From contig AVPN01000901.1 in NCBI GenBank assembly GCA_000695325.1, forward strand, positions 7,936-28,534: a DNA stretch of 20,599 nt. The letters run 5' to 3'. The DNA comes from Pleurobrachia bachei. Lineage: Eukaryota; Ctenophora; Tentaculata; Cydippida; Pleurobrachiidae. Within the stretch, counting starts at the first letter, position 1; every line of letters begins with the position of its first letter. Under the pieces are notes generated by a model that saw nothing but the letters and a program-made list of their open reading frames with translations, ran no database searches and was not told where the DNA came from. The position numbers and the translations under genes were made by a program. Below are positions 7,805 to 17,325 of the stretch, one piece after another.

Positions 7805-8650
7805 ATGCATCGACTGCTAATCTTTCTACTACTGCTCGCGGCAGGATGGACTGATAACACGGATTTTACGTTCCAGTTGGTTTCCAAGGATGGCCGGGTC
7901 TCCGGAGCGGACCACCCTGATATTAACGTAGGTCTCCTCATTGTATCAGCCAAACACAGTGGAGTCCACGAGTATGGAACCCTTGATTGGGATACCATTA
8001 ATGACCAACCTCACCTCGATCGAAGTTTTGGACACCGCACGCCAGTTTACCCGAAACGTTGACGCCACAGTATTTTCCCGGTGACCAATAGTTACCTTGC
8101 TAACAAAATAAAGTTCAACGACATCGAGAACTTCCAATCTTATTCTGTCTGCTTTGGTTTAGAGGTATCTTGGGATTCTTGTTCGGAGAGATCAATTAAG
8201 CTTGACAAAGTTCCAACCACGTTCGTCGGTCTCAAGTGTCTGACGCAGCAAGAGCTTACCAGCAGAATTCCCACTAAGATTGGCTTTTTTGAGTTTTCTT
8301 CCGATAATGTCATATCGATGCGGGCCCCATTTCTATCTTTTCTTTTCGATAGCGACGAAAATAGCCATCACAAACCCATATCTCACCTCCTGAATCCACT
8401 GGAATCGATTGGTTATTGTGCCTCGAACACACACCAGCTGTTTCATTGGTGTTAGTCGTCAGATGAATAATGTTGGGTCAACTGTCCGATTACCAGCATG
8501 CCTGTCCTGAGTACTGACTTTACCACCAGCGAAAACAACGCGTAGGGTGGGAAGAAACCACTGGGGAATCGTAGAGGAAACAAGAAAACGCATGATCAAA
8601 ATATTGAATCACAGAATTCAAAGCAGTACCCATTATCATGTTCCGACAAT
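7805..8650 (+). pseudogene. Receptor N-terminal coding region, copy 2, disrupted by complemented blocks
   Basis: It starts like copy 1 (MHRLLIFLLLLAAGWT signal peptide) with one changed residue (DINVG instead of DISVG). At 8031 the sequence becomes the straight complement of copy 1 for 38 bases, which creates a TGA at 8060-8062 and removes the CGQMGFATA segment. Coding sequence identical to copy 1 resumes in the same frame at 8069 and is lost again at 8444-8484, where a TAG appears at 8453-8455, and at 8541-8590. From 8591 it is continuous with the long open frame below. Each block keeps length exactly, so frame is preserved throughout. Confidence 0.9.
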
Positions 8651-11650
8651 ATGCTCATATTTGTTGATAAAGTTACTCCAGAAATAGTCAACGGCACGGA
8701 AACATTGCCCTACGCGAGAGATCGATGCAATTGGCTTACTTTGTGTGATCATGATCTTAAAAACCAGTTCCCCTCGGCTACAGAAGCGTTCTATGTGAGT
8801 TACACGTGCACTTCAAACTATAAATTTAGTTTCTCTGTTGATAATTCCAGAATAGAAGAAAATGAAAACTGGGTGAACGAGAGACACCTGGGCAGGGGGC
8901 ATCTACATGTGAACATAACGTCGGAGGGAGTAACCGTAAGATCTGGTTACTTCATGAGTGATCCTAAGCATAAGCCGGATGAAGAAATGAAACTTTACTT
9001 CTGCAACATGATGGGCTATGCTACTGCCGTTGGCTATGAAAGTGAAACCAACAGTGATGTTGACACAAGTGAAGGACTGCTATTCCAAGTAAAGGTCAAT
9101 ACTGGAACTGTCGGGTTGTTAACAGAGATCGATAGAGTATCGAATACCAATGATCTAGGTGTTGTTGTGTTGAGTTGTGGGCCGGACGATGATTTTTGGG
9201 CAAAGAACTTCTCTCTGGCTATAGAGCAAGACATGGTAATGTTAGAAGCAGGGGATGGACAAATGTACCAAGTTATGGTTGATCTATCGAACTACAAAAT
9301 CTCCCCGGATCCTGATCTGACAGGCTCTTTCCTACCGATGTCTTGCAACCCGCCCTTAGATACGGTCTTTGACCCCATGTCCTCTTCGTCCTCGGTATCA
9401 TACAACAATACTTCTACAGGAGATCCTTGTATTGAAATTGGCCCTAAACAGTACGACCACATTTCCAACACTTTCCGTGAAGTGTTCGAATATAGAGCGG
9501 GTTTAGGAGTAACAAGCGAGAACTGGAAAGTATACGATTTGGATAATCTACTACGTTCCGGCACTAGTTGCAATAATGGCATCCCTCCCACCAGCTCCCA
9601 TCACTTTATCTCCCTAAGGTGTTCCAGAGAAGAGTTCCCGGTTAATGAAATCGTGTTGTCCGCATTAAAAGATGATTTGGAAACCGCTGAGAAATTTACC
9701 TTTTCACTGGTAGGTCGGTACAAAGACACAGATGGTGAACTATTTTCGGGCCTCGTTTGTGCGAGTAGTGAGATAACGACGCAGGTCTTGAATGGTGTAT
9801 GCGATGATGCTGGTTTTTTAGAACTATGGTCGTTCACAACACTGGGTTATAAAGTGGATGGCTACAGCGATGAGGAGATAACCCAATTCAAAAGCAGTTT
9901 GCTCAAGAGTTTTGGTTCAGGTCTGATGAAAATAACAAACCTTACAGCTGGCGAGTTTTCTGAAAACAATTGCGGCTTTAACGAGGTCATTCAGCTAACG
10001 TGCCTCGGAAACTTCAATATGACCTTAATGGGAAATTCCTCCAAACAAAACCCTTTCGAGCTACCACAATATACTCCCATTCCACAGTCGGACACAGTCG
10101 CTCTGATTTGTAGCGATGCAAATGGGACCACAATTGGAAAACAGCAGAGAGATGACTACTGCGCAAAAACCGACTCTAAATTCGAGTCAACTGGCTTCAC
10201 AGATCACGTTTCAGTGAACTATTACCCAGAGTTTCTAACAAATCTAGACGTTGGGCTGAGGGTAGCCTGTACAGATGAACAATCTTGTACTTGGACAAAG
10301 GAAAGATGCTCTTCATTTCTTCTCATTGAATGCGGATGGATATCATCTGAAAATCTGGAATCTTCCACTAAGGCGGTGTTTGTTGGATCGAACACAATGG
10401 AGGCAGATCTAACGACAAACACAGGGACAATCGGGATTTCAATTAGAGAGTTTGGCCTGTTCGCTAAAGAAATGCCTCTTAGCAACGCATACATGTTGCT
10501 ATGGACAAACGTGACATCTAATGCCACATCGTTTCTGGTGACTACAGCTGAAGAAGCATGTGGACAGGGCGGTTTCCATGGGAGCACCCTTAACATTAGC
10601 CTAACATCCGGTTGTAACAAGTGCAGTCTCAGCAACGCTACGATCATTTATTATGGCACAGATGAAGAGATCTTCTGGGAGACATTCAGCAATGACGGTA
10701 ACTTTTCTCACCTTCAGCAGCTCCAACTTGCGTGCGGTGGTCAGAGATTAGTTCTCTTAAACGATGGCGACCTTTCCACAAAGGGTTACCCGGTCCGGTT
10801 CACCTATAACGAAACGGGTCACTTTCAAAACGTCTCTACAGTACTGGTTAATAATCTGGACGAGGCAGATTTCCTATGCAGCGCAATACATGGAACCAAT
10901 GCCTACTGGTTTTCCGAGACGGGTGACTTTCCAACAGGTCTCCTGGGTGATAAGGCCAAAGTTTTGATCGGACAAGGCAGTTATACAAACTGTGCGAAGC
11001 CCGAACTTGGACTTGGAGTTGAAGGTTGCACCTTTGACACTACCAGCACAACTCTGATAAACAGCACCTATCTGAAGTGTCTAGAATCAGAAGAAAAGAC
11101 CTTGATTGATGGAAACTCTGAAACATTCCGTGTTAGTGGAGGAATACTACAGAGAAGGATTTCTGGAAGTTACTACAACATCTGTGTCGAACATGAAATA
11201 TCCCCAGAGATGCTGACGTGGTTTGCAAAGAGTGCTGCAGAGGAAAATACGTACTTCCAGAGTGTTCAGCTGAAGAATGTCTCAGATTGGGAAGATCAGG
11301 CGATTGGATTGTGGTGTACGAATATGACAGAAAAAGGATATCCTACTTGCAGATATACTCCATTACCAGGGTGCAATAGTAGTGTAATCGCTGTCAATCA
11401 GTACGATCAGCGGATCCAGAAGGTCTGGATGGATGGTACTGGTATACTAACGACAAGACAAGGGCAAGTTTGTGCGGACACATTTGATGACAGTCTTGCG
11501 GGGGTGTTTTGTTCTATTTTTGGGTTCGCCGCTGCCACACACTCAGTCAGTGAGATTGTCGATAACACCAATGTATCTCATTTGGTTTGTGAGAATGATA
11601 TATGTTACGCTGGTCAGGATCCACCGTGTACAGAGGGTGTTGTGAAGCTG
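8651..11650 (+). CDS. Receptor ectodomain segment 1 (cysteine modules, SRCR-like)
   Basis: The frame is open from before 8651 through the duplication to a stop at 12122-12124. The receptor-specific part ends at 11650, and codons 1001-1157 come from an insert plus the out-of-frame start of the repeat. Modules of roughly 100-150 residues recur, each with a 'VC...(8-15)...C-x-x-x-GF/GY' end. Examples are CNMMGYATAVG (residue ~118), GVCDDAGFLEL (~383), EEACGQGGFHG (~635) and VCADTFDDSLAGVFCSIFGF (~940). The last resembles the SRCR signature (VCDD-x-F...A-x-VxCRxLGF). N-glycosylation sequons are frequent, which fits an extracellular location. The module identity is by eye and divergent from textbook SRCR, so it could be a lineage-specific family. 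No internal transmembrane helix is evident. Confidence 0.75.
11153..11650. repeat. 498-bp direct repeat, copy 1
   Basis: The sequence from AGAAGGATTTCTGG to GTTGTGAAGCTG is repeated, apparently without change, at 12061-12558 (offset 908). It codes for receptor ectodomain, including the VCADTFDDSLAGVFC module. The two copies flank a 410-bp LINE-like insert. The offset of 908 is not a multiple of three, so the duplication plus insert shifts the reading frame. Confidence 0.97.
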
Positions 11651-12060
11651 AGACAGGACCTGCTCGACACTCTACCTGGATTAGTGAATGATATTCTTGC
11701 ACCCACTGTTGCTAAGCAGAGACCAGAGCACCTGGAAATTCAGAAATCACCACCCTCGACACCTGTCAAACGCTATGTTAATATCAAGGATAAAGGAAAC
11801 AGTGAGACTCCGATATGTGAGCAGAAATGGGCTAATTTGCTGAAGCCACAAGTTGAAACGGCATTGAAGAACATCCCTGTTCTAGATAGCTCTGTTAACA
11901 AGAAGCACACTCAACTGTACTTCGCTACTGATAATGACATGAAGGAAGCAGAGAAAGCATTATCTCCATTCTTGGATGTCACATCAGTTGTCGAAAAAGA
12001 GAAGAAGAAGGATCCTCGTCTGATGATCAATGATCTTGACACAGACCTCCTGAATAAAGA
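11651..12060 (+). mobile_element. LINE ORF1-like fragment inserted between direct repeats
   Basis: The insert is open in the same frame as the preceding receptor sequence and encodes about 137 residues unlike the rest of the ectodomain. It has almost no cysteines, is lysine- and proline-rich, and includes KKHTQLYFATDNDMKEAEKA followed by EKKKDPRLMINDLDTDLL. The order (a charged 'F-x-x-D...A' segment, then K-x-P-R-hydrophobic-x-hydrophobic-x-D-hydrophobic) is characteristic of the ORF1/Gag-like middle region of CR1/jockey-type LINEs. It may represent the part missing from the relict at 64-1545, but the window gives no overlap to prove the same family. Its edges coincide exactly with the edges of the 498-bp repeat copies. 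Confidence 0.55.
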
Positions 12061-12558
12061 AGAAGGATTTCTGGAAGTTACTACAACATCTGTGTCGAAC
12101 ATGAAATATCCCCAGAGATGCTGACGTGGTTTGCAAAGAGTGCTGCAGAGGAAAATACGTACTTCCAGAGTGTTCAGCTGAAGAATGTCTCAGATTGGGA
12201 AGATCAGGCGATTGGATTGTGGTGTACGAATATGACAGAAAAAGGATATCCTACTTGCAGATATACTCCATTACCAGGGTGCAATAGTAGTGTAATCGCT
12301 GTCAATCAGTACGATCAGCGGATCCAGAAGGTCTGGATGGATGGTACTGGTATACTAACGACAAGACAAGGGCAAGTTTGTGCGGACACATTTGATGACA
12401 GTCTTGCGGGGGTGTTTTGTTCTATTTTTGGGTTCGCCGCTGCCACACACTCAGTCAGTGAGATTGTCGATAACACCAATGTATCTCATTTGGTTTGTGA
12501 GAATGATATATGTTACGCTGGTCAGGATCCACCGTGTACAGAGGGTGTTGTGAAGCTG
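12061..12558. repeat. 498-bp direct repeat, copy 2
   Basis: This is the second copy of 11153-11650. The copy 1 reading frame, transposed here, is the frame that continues open to 14211. The original gene therefore reads from upstream into either repeat copy and then into unique sequence at 12559. Removing one repeat plus the insert (908 bp) would leave one uninterrupted frame across this point. Confidence 0.97.
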
Positions 12559-14208
12559 GAGTGCAGCAACCCGAATGGTGTTGAGTATCAGTTTCTAAAC
12601 GGGACAGAGGATGCGAGGACGATAACTGGTGTAATAGGAGCTGTCTGGAACTCTGAACTGACCATTATCAACCTAAATGAGCCGAAAGATGAGCTAATAC
12701 AATACATTTGTGGAATGTTAGGGTTTAGCTCAGAGGTTGGATCATTTGCACTGCAGATTAGAACGTCCTTAAAACCGAAGACAGACAAACTATTAGTAGG
12801 AAACTGGTATAACTGTCCCCTAGGAATGGAAGATAACTATTGTCACGGGGCGAGTGAAGTGGAAAGTAAAAGTGCAGAGAAATACTTTCCGTATGATCTG
12901 ACGTGCTCATTCCGGGTGGAAAACTTAACTTTCCTTGTGGAGGAAATGGATAGTATCATTGGATATAAAAACTTCAGATTGCGTGTCCAGTACGATGTAA
13001 TTTACTCAGATAGAAGTGTCCAAGTGGTGGGGTCAATTACTTTCGGCGACGGGAAAGATGATAAGGACGGGAAAGATGACGGGAAAGAGGATGATTCCGT
13101 TGAAGACACTAGACAAAATCTGTGCCTTGCACTCGGCGCCACATCGGAAATGGGAGGGAGTAGCATGGGAAATGCAGTTAGTGTAACCAGTATGAACTGC
13201 AAGGGTAATGTTCGGAAAGATACAATAGGAGACGTTTGTAATTTTAACCTGACAAACGTTGGTGGAGATTTCGAATCATCATACTACGAACTAAATTGCA
13301 GGAATCAATCCGTTGTGTATTGGCTGAAAGATGGCCCGCTTTACCAGACATCGCACTTTCCTGTTGGAACGCTGATGGCAACTGTTACTAAAAAGGGAGG
13401 CATAAAAACAACTCCTGTCAGTAATGAAGATCAACTGCTTAATGCTGCCTTGGACCAATTTAAATCCCAAAACCTCACCACCCACAAACACTATGAATAC
13501 CAACCTGAATTATATGATTTTGACAGCAGTGAATCCATAACTAAGGCTGGTTTTACCTCTTCCGGACAGATGTATACATCCTACACATTTAAAAAACCGT
13601 TCATCTGGCTTGAGTTTTATACTTTTCCAAAGGTAGCCGAGAGCTCGATGTCATATCGTCTCATCAACGGTAATGGTTTTCCAAGTCTTTATGAGGGCCT
13701 TCTCCTGGTTTCGTATGACCTCACCAACGAGACAGGTGGGACAAAGGGGTCAGTTTCAGACGGCTTGGTGTGTCAAAAGAATCTCTCAATAGAAGTTATG
13801 GAGAGTGCATGTGAGAGGATGGGGTTCTCAGAACTCCTATCTCACCGATCAGGTGACAGTTATATCAGCGCAGAAAAGTATGACTTTGCCATTGGCGTTG
13901 GCTTCAAAGGGGTTGAGTTCCATTATAAAGAAGGAAAGGGTGAGTGTGTCAACAAATCAGAAGCTGTTGTCGTCAACTGTGGCATCGATATGGCGCCCAA
14001 TGCCAGTTTTAACGATCTAACATTCAACTTGGTAGCAGATCAGTCGAGTTTACCCAGCGACCCGCTCCTATCATCGGACTGGGTCTCTCCCCTTTACAGG
14101 GACCCAACGGTAGGGTACCTACTTGTCACGGTCAGTGTTCTAGGGAAAATATCCACTGGAATGGTGTGTAGTGAGGGTGTTAGTGAGGCTACAAAAATGC
14201 TATGTGCT
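12061..14208 (+). CDS. Receptor ectodomain segment 2 (cysteine modules, SRCR-like)
   Basis: The frame, shown open from ATG 12118 but continuous from 12061, continues the ectodomain. Further module ends recur: YICGMLGFSSEVGS (nt ~12703), NLCLALGATSEMG (~13117), SACERMGFSELLS (~13804) and the one at the 3' end (VCSEGVSEATK, ~14165). The start of the next module is often F-x-LV or Y-R-L-I-N-G followed by G-hydrophobic-L-hydrophobic-V-S. An acidic/Gly linker built of DDKDGKDD-type repeats lies at nt ~13057-13100. N-glycosylation sequons are frequent. The stop at 14209-14211 is most likely produced by a one-base loss in A5 at 14193-14197, because adding one A restores the expected C-LSMGF module end. 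Confidence 0.75.
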
Positions 14209-17200
14209 TGAGTATGGGCTTCCACACGTTCGTGTCCTCCAGCAACGTGCTCACCAACCAGAAAATATTTTTAACTAATGTTTCACACACCAATACTGGA
14301 TCCTGGGAGTGGAAATGGAAGGATTGTCCAGGGAACGGGGCACTTTGGTTGGAGTGTGGTTTCGACCCTACGCTTTGCAAATCAACAATGGAGAATGGAT
14401 ATTTGGTGTTCAGATGCTCACACCAAATTCTACCTAACCCTAACTTATACCGGTGCCTAAACTCCCACGACGTTTATAGAGTCAGAAATAGCAGCGGTTC
14501 TAACACATGTGATGTATCCTTCTCATCTCTGTGCCCGGATGATCCCAAGTTTTTCCAGATTTGTGCACACAAAAATGTCACAGTTTGTCCCGCCAACGAC
14601 AGGGTAAAAGGTGTTGACTGCAACGATTTCATCTGCGAAACTACGAATTTTCCAGGCCTAACGCACAGTGAAACTCCCGTATTTGTTAGCGGATCTCTTG
14701 TCGAAAAGGAAATGGATTGTACAGGTGGTGAGGCAAACAAGAATATTGACTGTGCAAACTACAATACATCAGGTCTTTGCACTAGAGAAGTTGTGTCTGC
14801 AGATTCGTGTTACACCGAACCCAACATGGATATACCAAAGGACGAAAAGTGCAATGGGAAGTGTTTTTGTCCGTATTGTGATGACGAAATCGAGTGTTAT
14901 AAAGAAGGGAGAACATCAAGCAACATACGATCAGAAGCTGAATCTTCAGTTACTGACCAAGAAAGATCCATAACCAAAAGATCGAATGATGATGAAGATG
15001 GAGATATAAACACAAAATCGGGAAGTCTCAACTGTAAACACCCTGTATCTGGGGGAGATAGGATTGTCCCAATCAACTGGATTTGTGATGGAGTTTGGGA
15101 TTGCCGAAATGGTGAAGACGAACAAAAAGATTGTCTGGAGGACACATTTGCATCATGTGGATCAGTCAATCTCACCAAACAAAACCGGTGTGGTCCAGAG
15201 CCTTTTGAAAACGGTGAATTTGGAGAGGTCTGCCCGGCAGATGAATTCTATAATCATTACAATTGTGAAATTCCTGAAGCCAACTCGGCTTACCTAAAAG
15301 GTTGCCCGCGTAATTTAACGCTGAATGCAGTTAAAACTTTCAACGTCAGCAGAAATATGGTGTGCTCAGATAGAATAGCAAGTTTGCGAAAGGATGGTAA
15401 TATTGATCTATGTGACAACGAAATCGACATACAGTGTGTTACCCCAACCCCTGGTTGCACAATCCACAAACATCAGTTATGTGATGACTATAATGACTGT
15501 AACGACTACGACGAAGGCCTGAACATTATTTGTGGTGAGAGGACGAGCAAGTTTAAATGTGAACGAATGTTTGGAATTCCAGGTCAGAAACTCGCCATAC
15601 CTCTAGCATGGATTAAGGACGGTATTGAAGACTGCTATGCCGATGATGGTAACGCAATAGATGAGCATCCAGAACAGTTTTTGTTCGACAAAGATGATCC
15701 AGAGCATCAAGAAAATGTCTTTTTGGCCTGCACAGACCGTACAAATACCTCCACTCGGTATGTTGATAATAAAGCAGATTGCGATAAACTCAACACATTT
15801 CGCTGTTACCCGGAGAACGAATTACTCGACATGGCATATGTGTGTGACCGGGTCGATAGCTGTGCCTCCGAGGCTAAGATGTGTGCCGAGTCAAGGAACA
15901 TACAGGCAGTTACAGCAGCTGTTCTGGAGACAGTCGGACCGGGGAAAAGAACAGAGAAGCGATTGGGACATTGTCTTCCAGGACTTGAAAGTATGCGGAA
16001 GGTCTTCCCGCATTTGGGAGACTGTGTCGAAGAACCGTTCCATGAACCGTTTGAGAAACCGATCGATGGAGTCACAGTAGATAATGTGATATATCCGGCC
16101 GTTGTCGATTCTATTCCTTGTCAAGGGGTTTTCGGTGAAGCTTACGTTTATCTGCTATGTCTAGGCCGCTGCAAAAATACAAATATTTCATGTCCCCTAA
16201 AACCTCTCGAAGTCGATTCCTGCCCGAACCTGGACGACTCGTATGAATCTGTGCTAGCTTCAAATGGCAACGGAACAACGAAAGTGATGGCAATTCAGAG
16301 CAAAGGGGAGAAGAAGTATGTGAATAGTTTCTTTCTGTGTACCGAGACCAAGAACTGTGTCCCATACGAAAAAGTTTGTAACCTGGTAGACGACTGTGGG
16401 GATGGGAGTGATGAAAACGAGACGATTTGTAAAAATGCCTTCCAGTGCAAAAATGGAGATTACATCCAGATCAACAGCAAATGTGACGGTAATTTTGACT
16501 GCACGGACTACTCTGATGAGTGCAACGAACAGTGTTCCGATAGGATCATCCAACAACTTAGCTTTCTGGTTTTCTCATTTGTTCTTGGTGTCTTGGCGAC
16601 AGGGGCTAATGGAATCATTATCATAAAGTTTTTCACAACCTTCGGAAAGTCAAAGAACGCCTCAGCCATTATGAACCAACTGCTTGTGTTCTTCATTTCC
16701 ATCGGGGACTTTTGTATGGGCATGTACTTGATAATTATTGCCTGTTACGAACTCAAATACAGGGATGATTACTGTAAGAAACAATTTGAATGGCGTACTG
16801 GGATTGAGTGTTCACTGCTTGGTGTCATCAGTACATTCGGATCCCAGATCTCCCTAATCTCCATGACCTTTCTGAGTCTCTCCCGGGTTATTAGCCTCAG
16901 AAACGTACTTACACCAAGGTCATTCAACCGAAAGGCGGGGATGAAACTGGCCCTCATGACAGTCTTCATTACGCTCGTATCAATGCTCATAGCGACTGGT
17001 CCTCTTTTTGATATCTTCGAGGACTTCTTTGTCAATGGAGTTTACTATCCAGGTAGCCCTATTTTCACTGACGCTCCAGATCGAACAAAACACGTTGCCA
17101 TTCTGGAGAAGTACTTTCAGCATAGCATGAAGGGTGCTTCAGATTTCTTCACCTGGGCCAGAATCCGGCAAACTTTCACAGAAGATGTATTTCTATCCTT

Positions 17201-17325
17201 TTCTTATGGTGGCCAAAGCTCCGCCTCTGTTACCGGCCAAAAGCTTCATTTCTACGGTAATGCCGGTGTGTGCCTTTTCAAGTTTTTCGTTTCCAAGGGT
17301 GATCCTCACTCCACAGGAGAAATTC
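14198..17325 (+). CDS. Receptor LDLa region and TM1-TM4 to extracellular loop 2
   Basis: The open frame (ATG 14202 to stop 17346) continues the receptor with MCLSMGFHTFVSS, the end of an SRCR-like module. Cysteine-rich sequence follows, then LDL-receptor class A modules. The clearest are at nt 15031-15140 (CDGVWDCRNGEDE), 16330-16430 (CNLVDDCGDGSDE) and 16443-16521 (CDGNFDCTDYSDEC), each with the calcium-binding D-C-x-D/N...S/G-D-E pattern. Degenerate ones lie at ~15456-15520 and ~15800-15880. TM1 (~16555-16630, FVLGVLATGANGIIIIKFF) follows directly, with no GPS/GAIN region. TM2 is ~16672-16750, TM3 ~16810-16895 and TM4 ~16945-17015. TM3 ends SLSRV where most class A receptors have E/DRY. Extracellular loop 2 has the family phrase FYGNAGVCL, with the conserved disulfide Cys. 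LDLa next to a class A 7TM recalls RXFP/GRL101-type receptors. Confidence 0.88.

Larger units (their letters stand above)
6763..9009. repeat. 2.25-kb tandem direct duplication, copy 2
   Basis: This is the second copy of the unit at 4516-6762. It begins at TGTGCACAATATG and runs to the CAACATG at 9004-9010, where it continues into unique receptor sequence. The junction between copies shows only two or three bases of microhomology. Within this copy, 8031-8068, 8444-8484 and 8541-8590 are non-reversed complements of the matching copy 1 bases. Confidence 0.95.

Noticed and set aside
8031-8590. Three small inversions in copy 2
   Set aside because: An inversion gives the reverse complement. The blocks match the complement read in the same direction at every base, so inversion does not explain them.
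8031-8590. Insertion of unrelated sequence into copy 2
   Set aside because: The block lengths equal the replaced lengths exactly, and each base is predicted by the complement rule.
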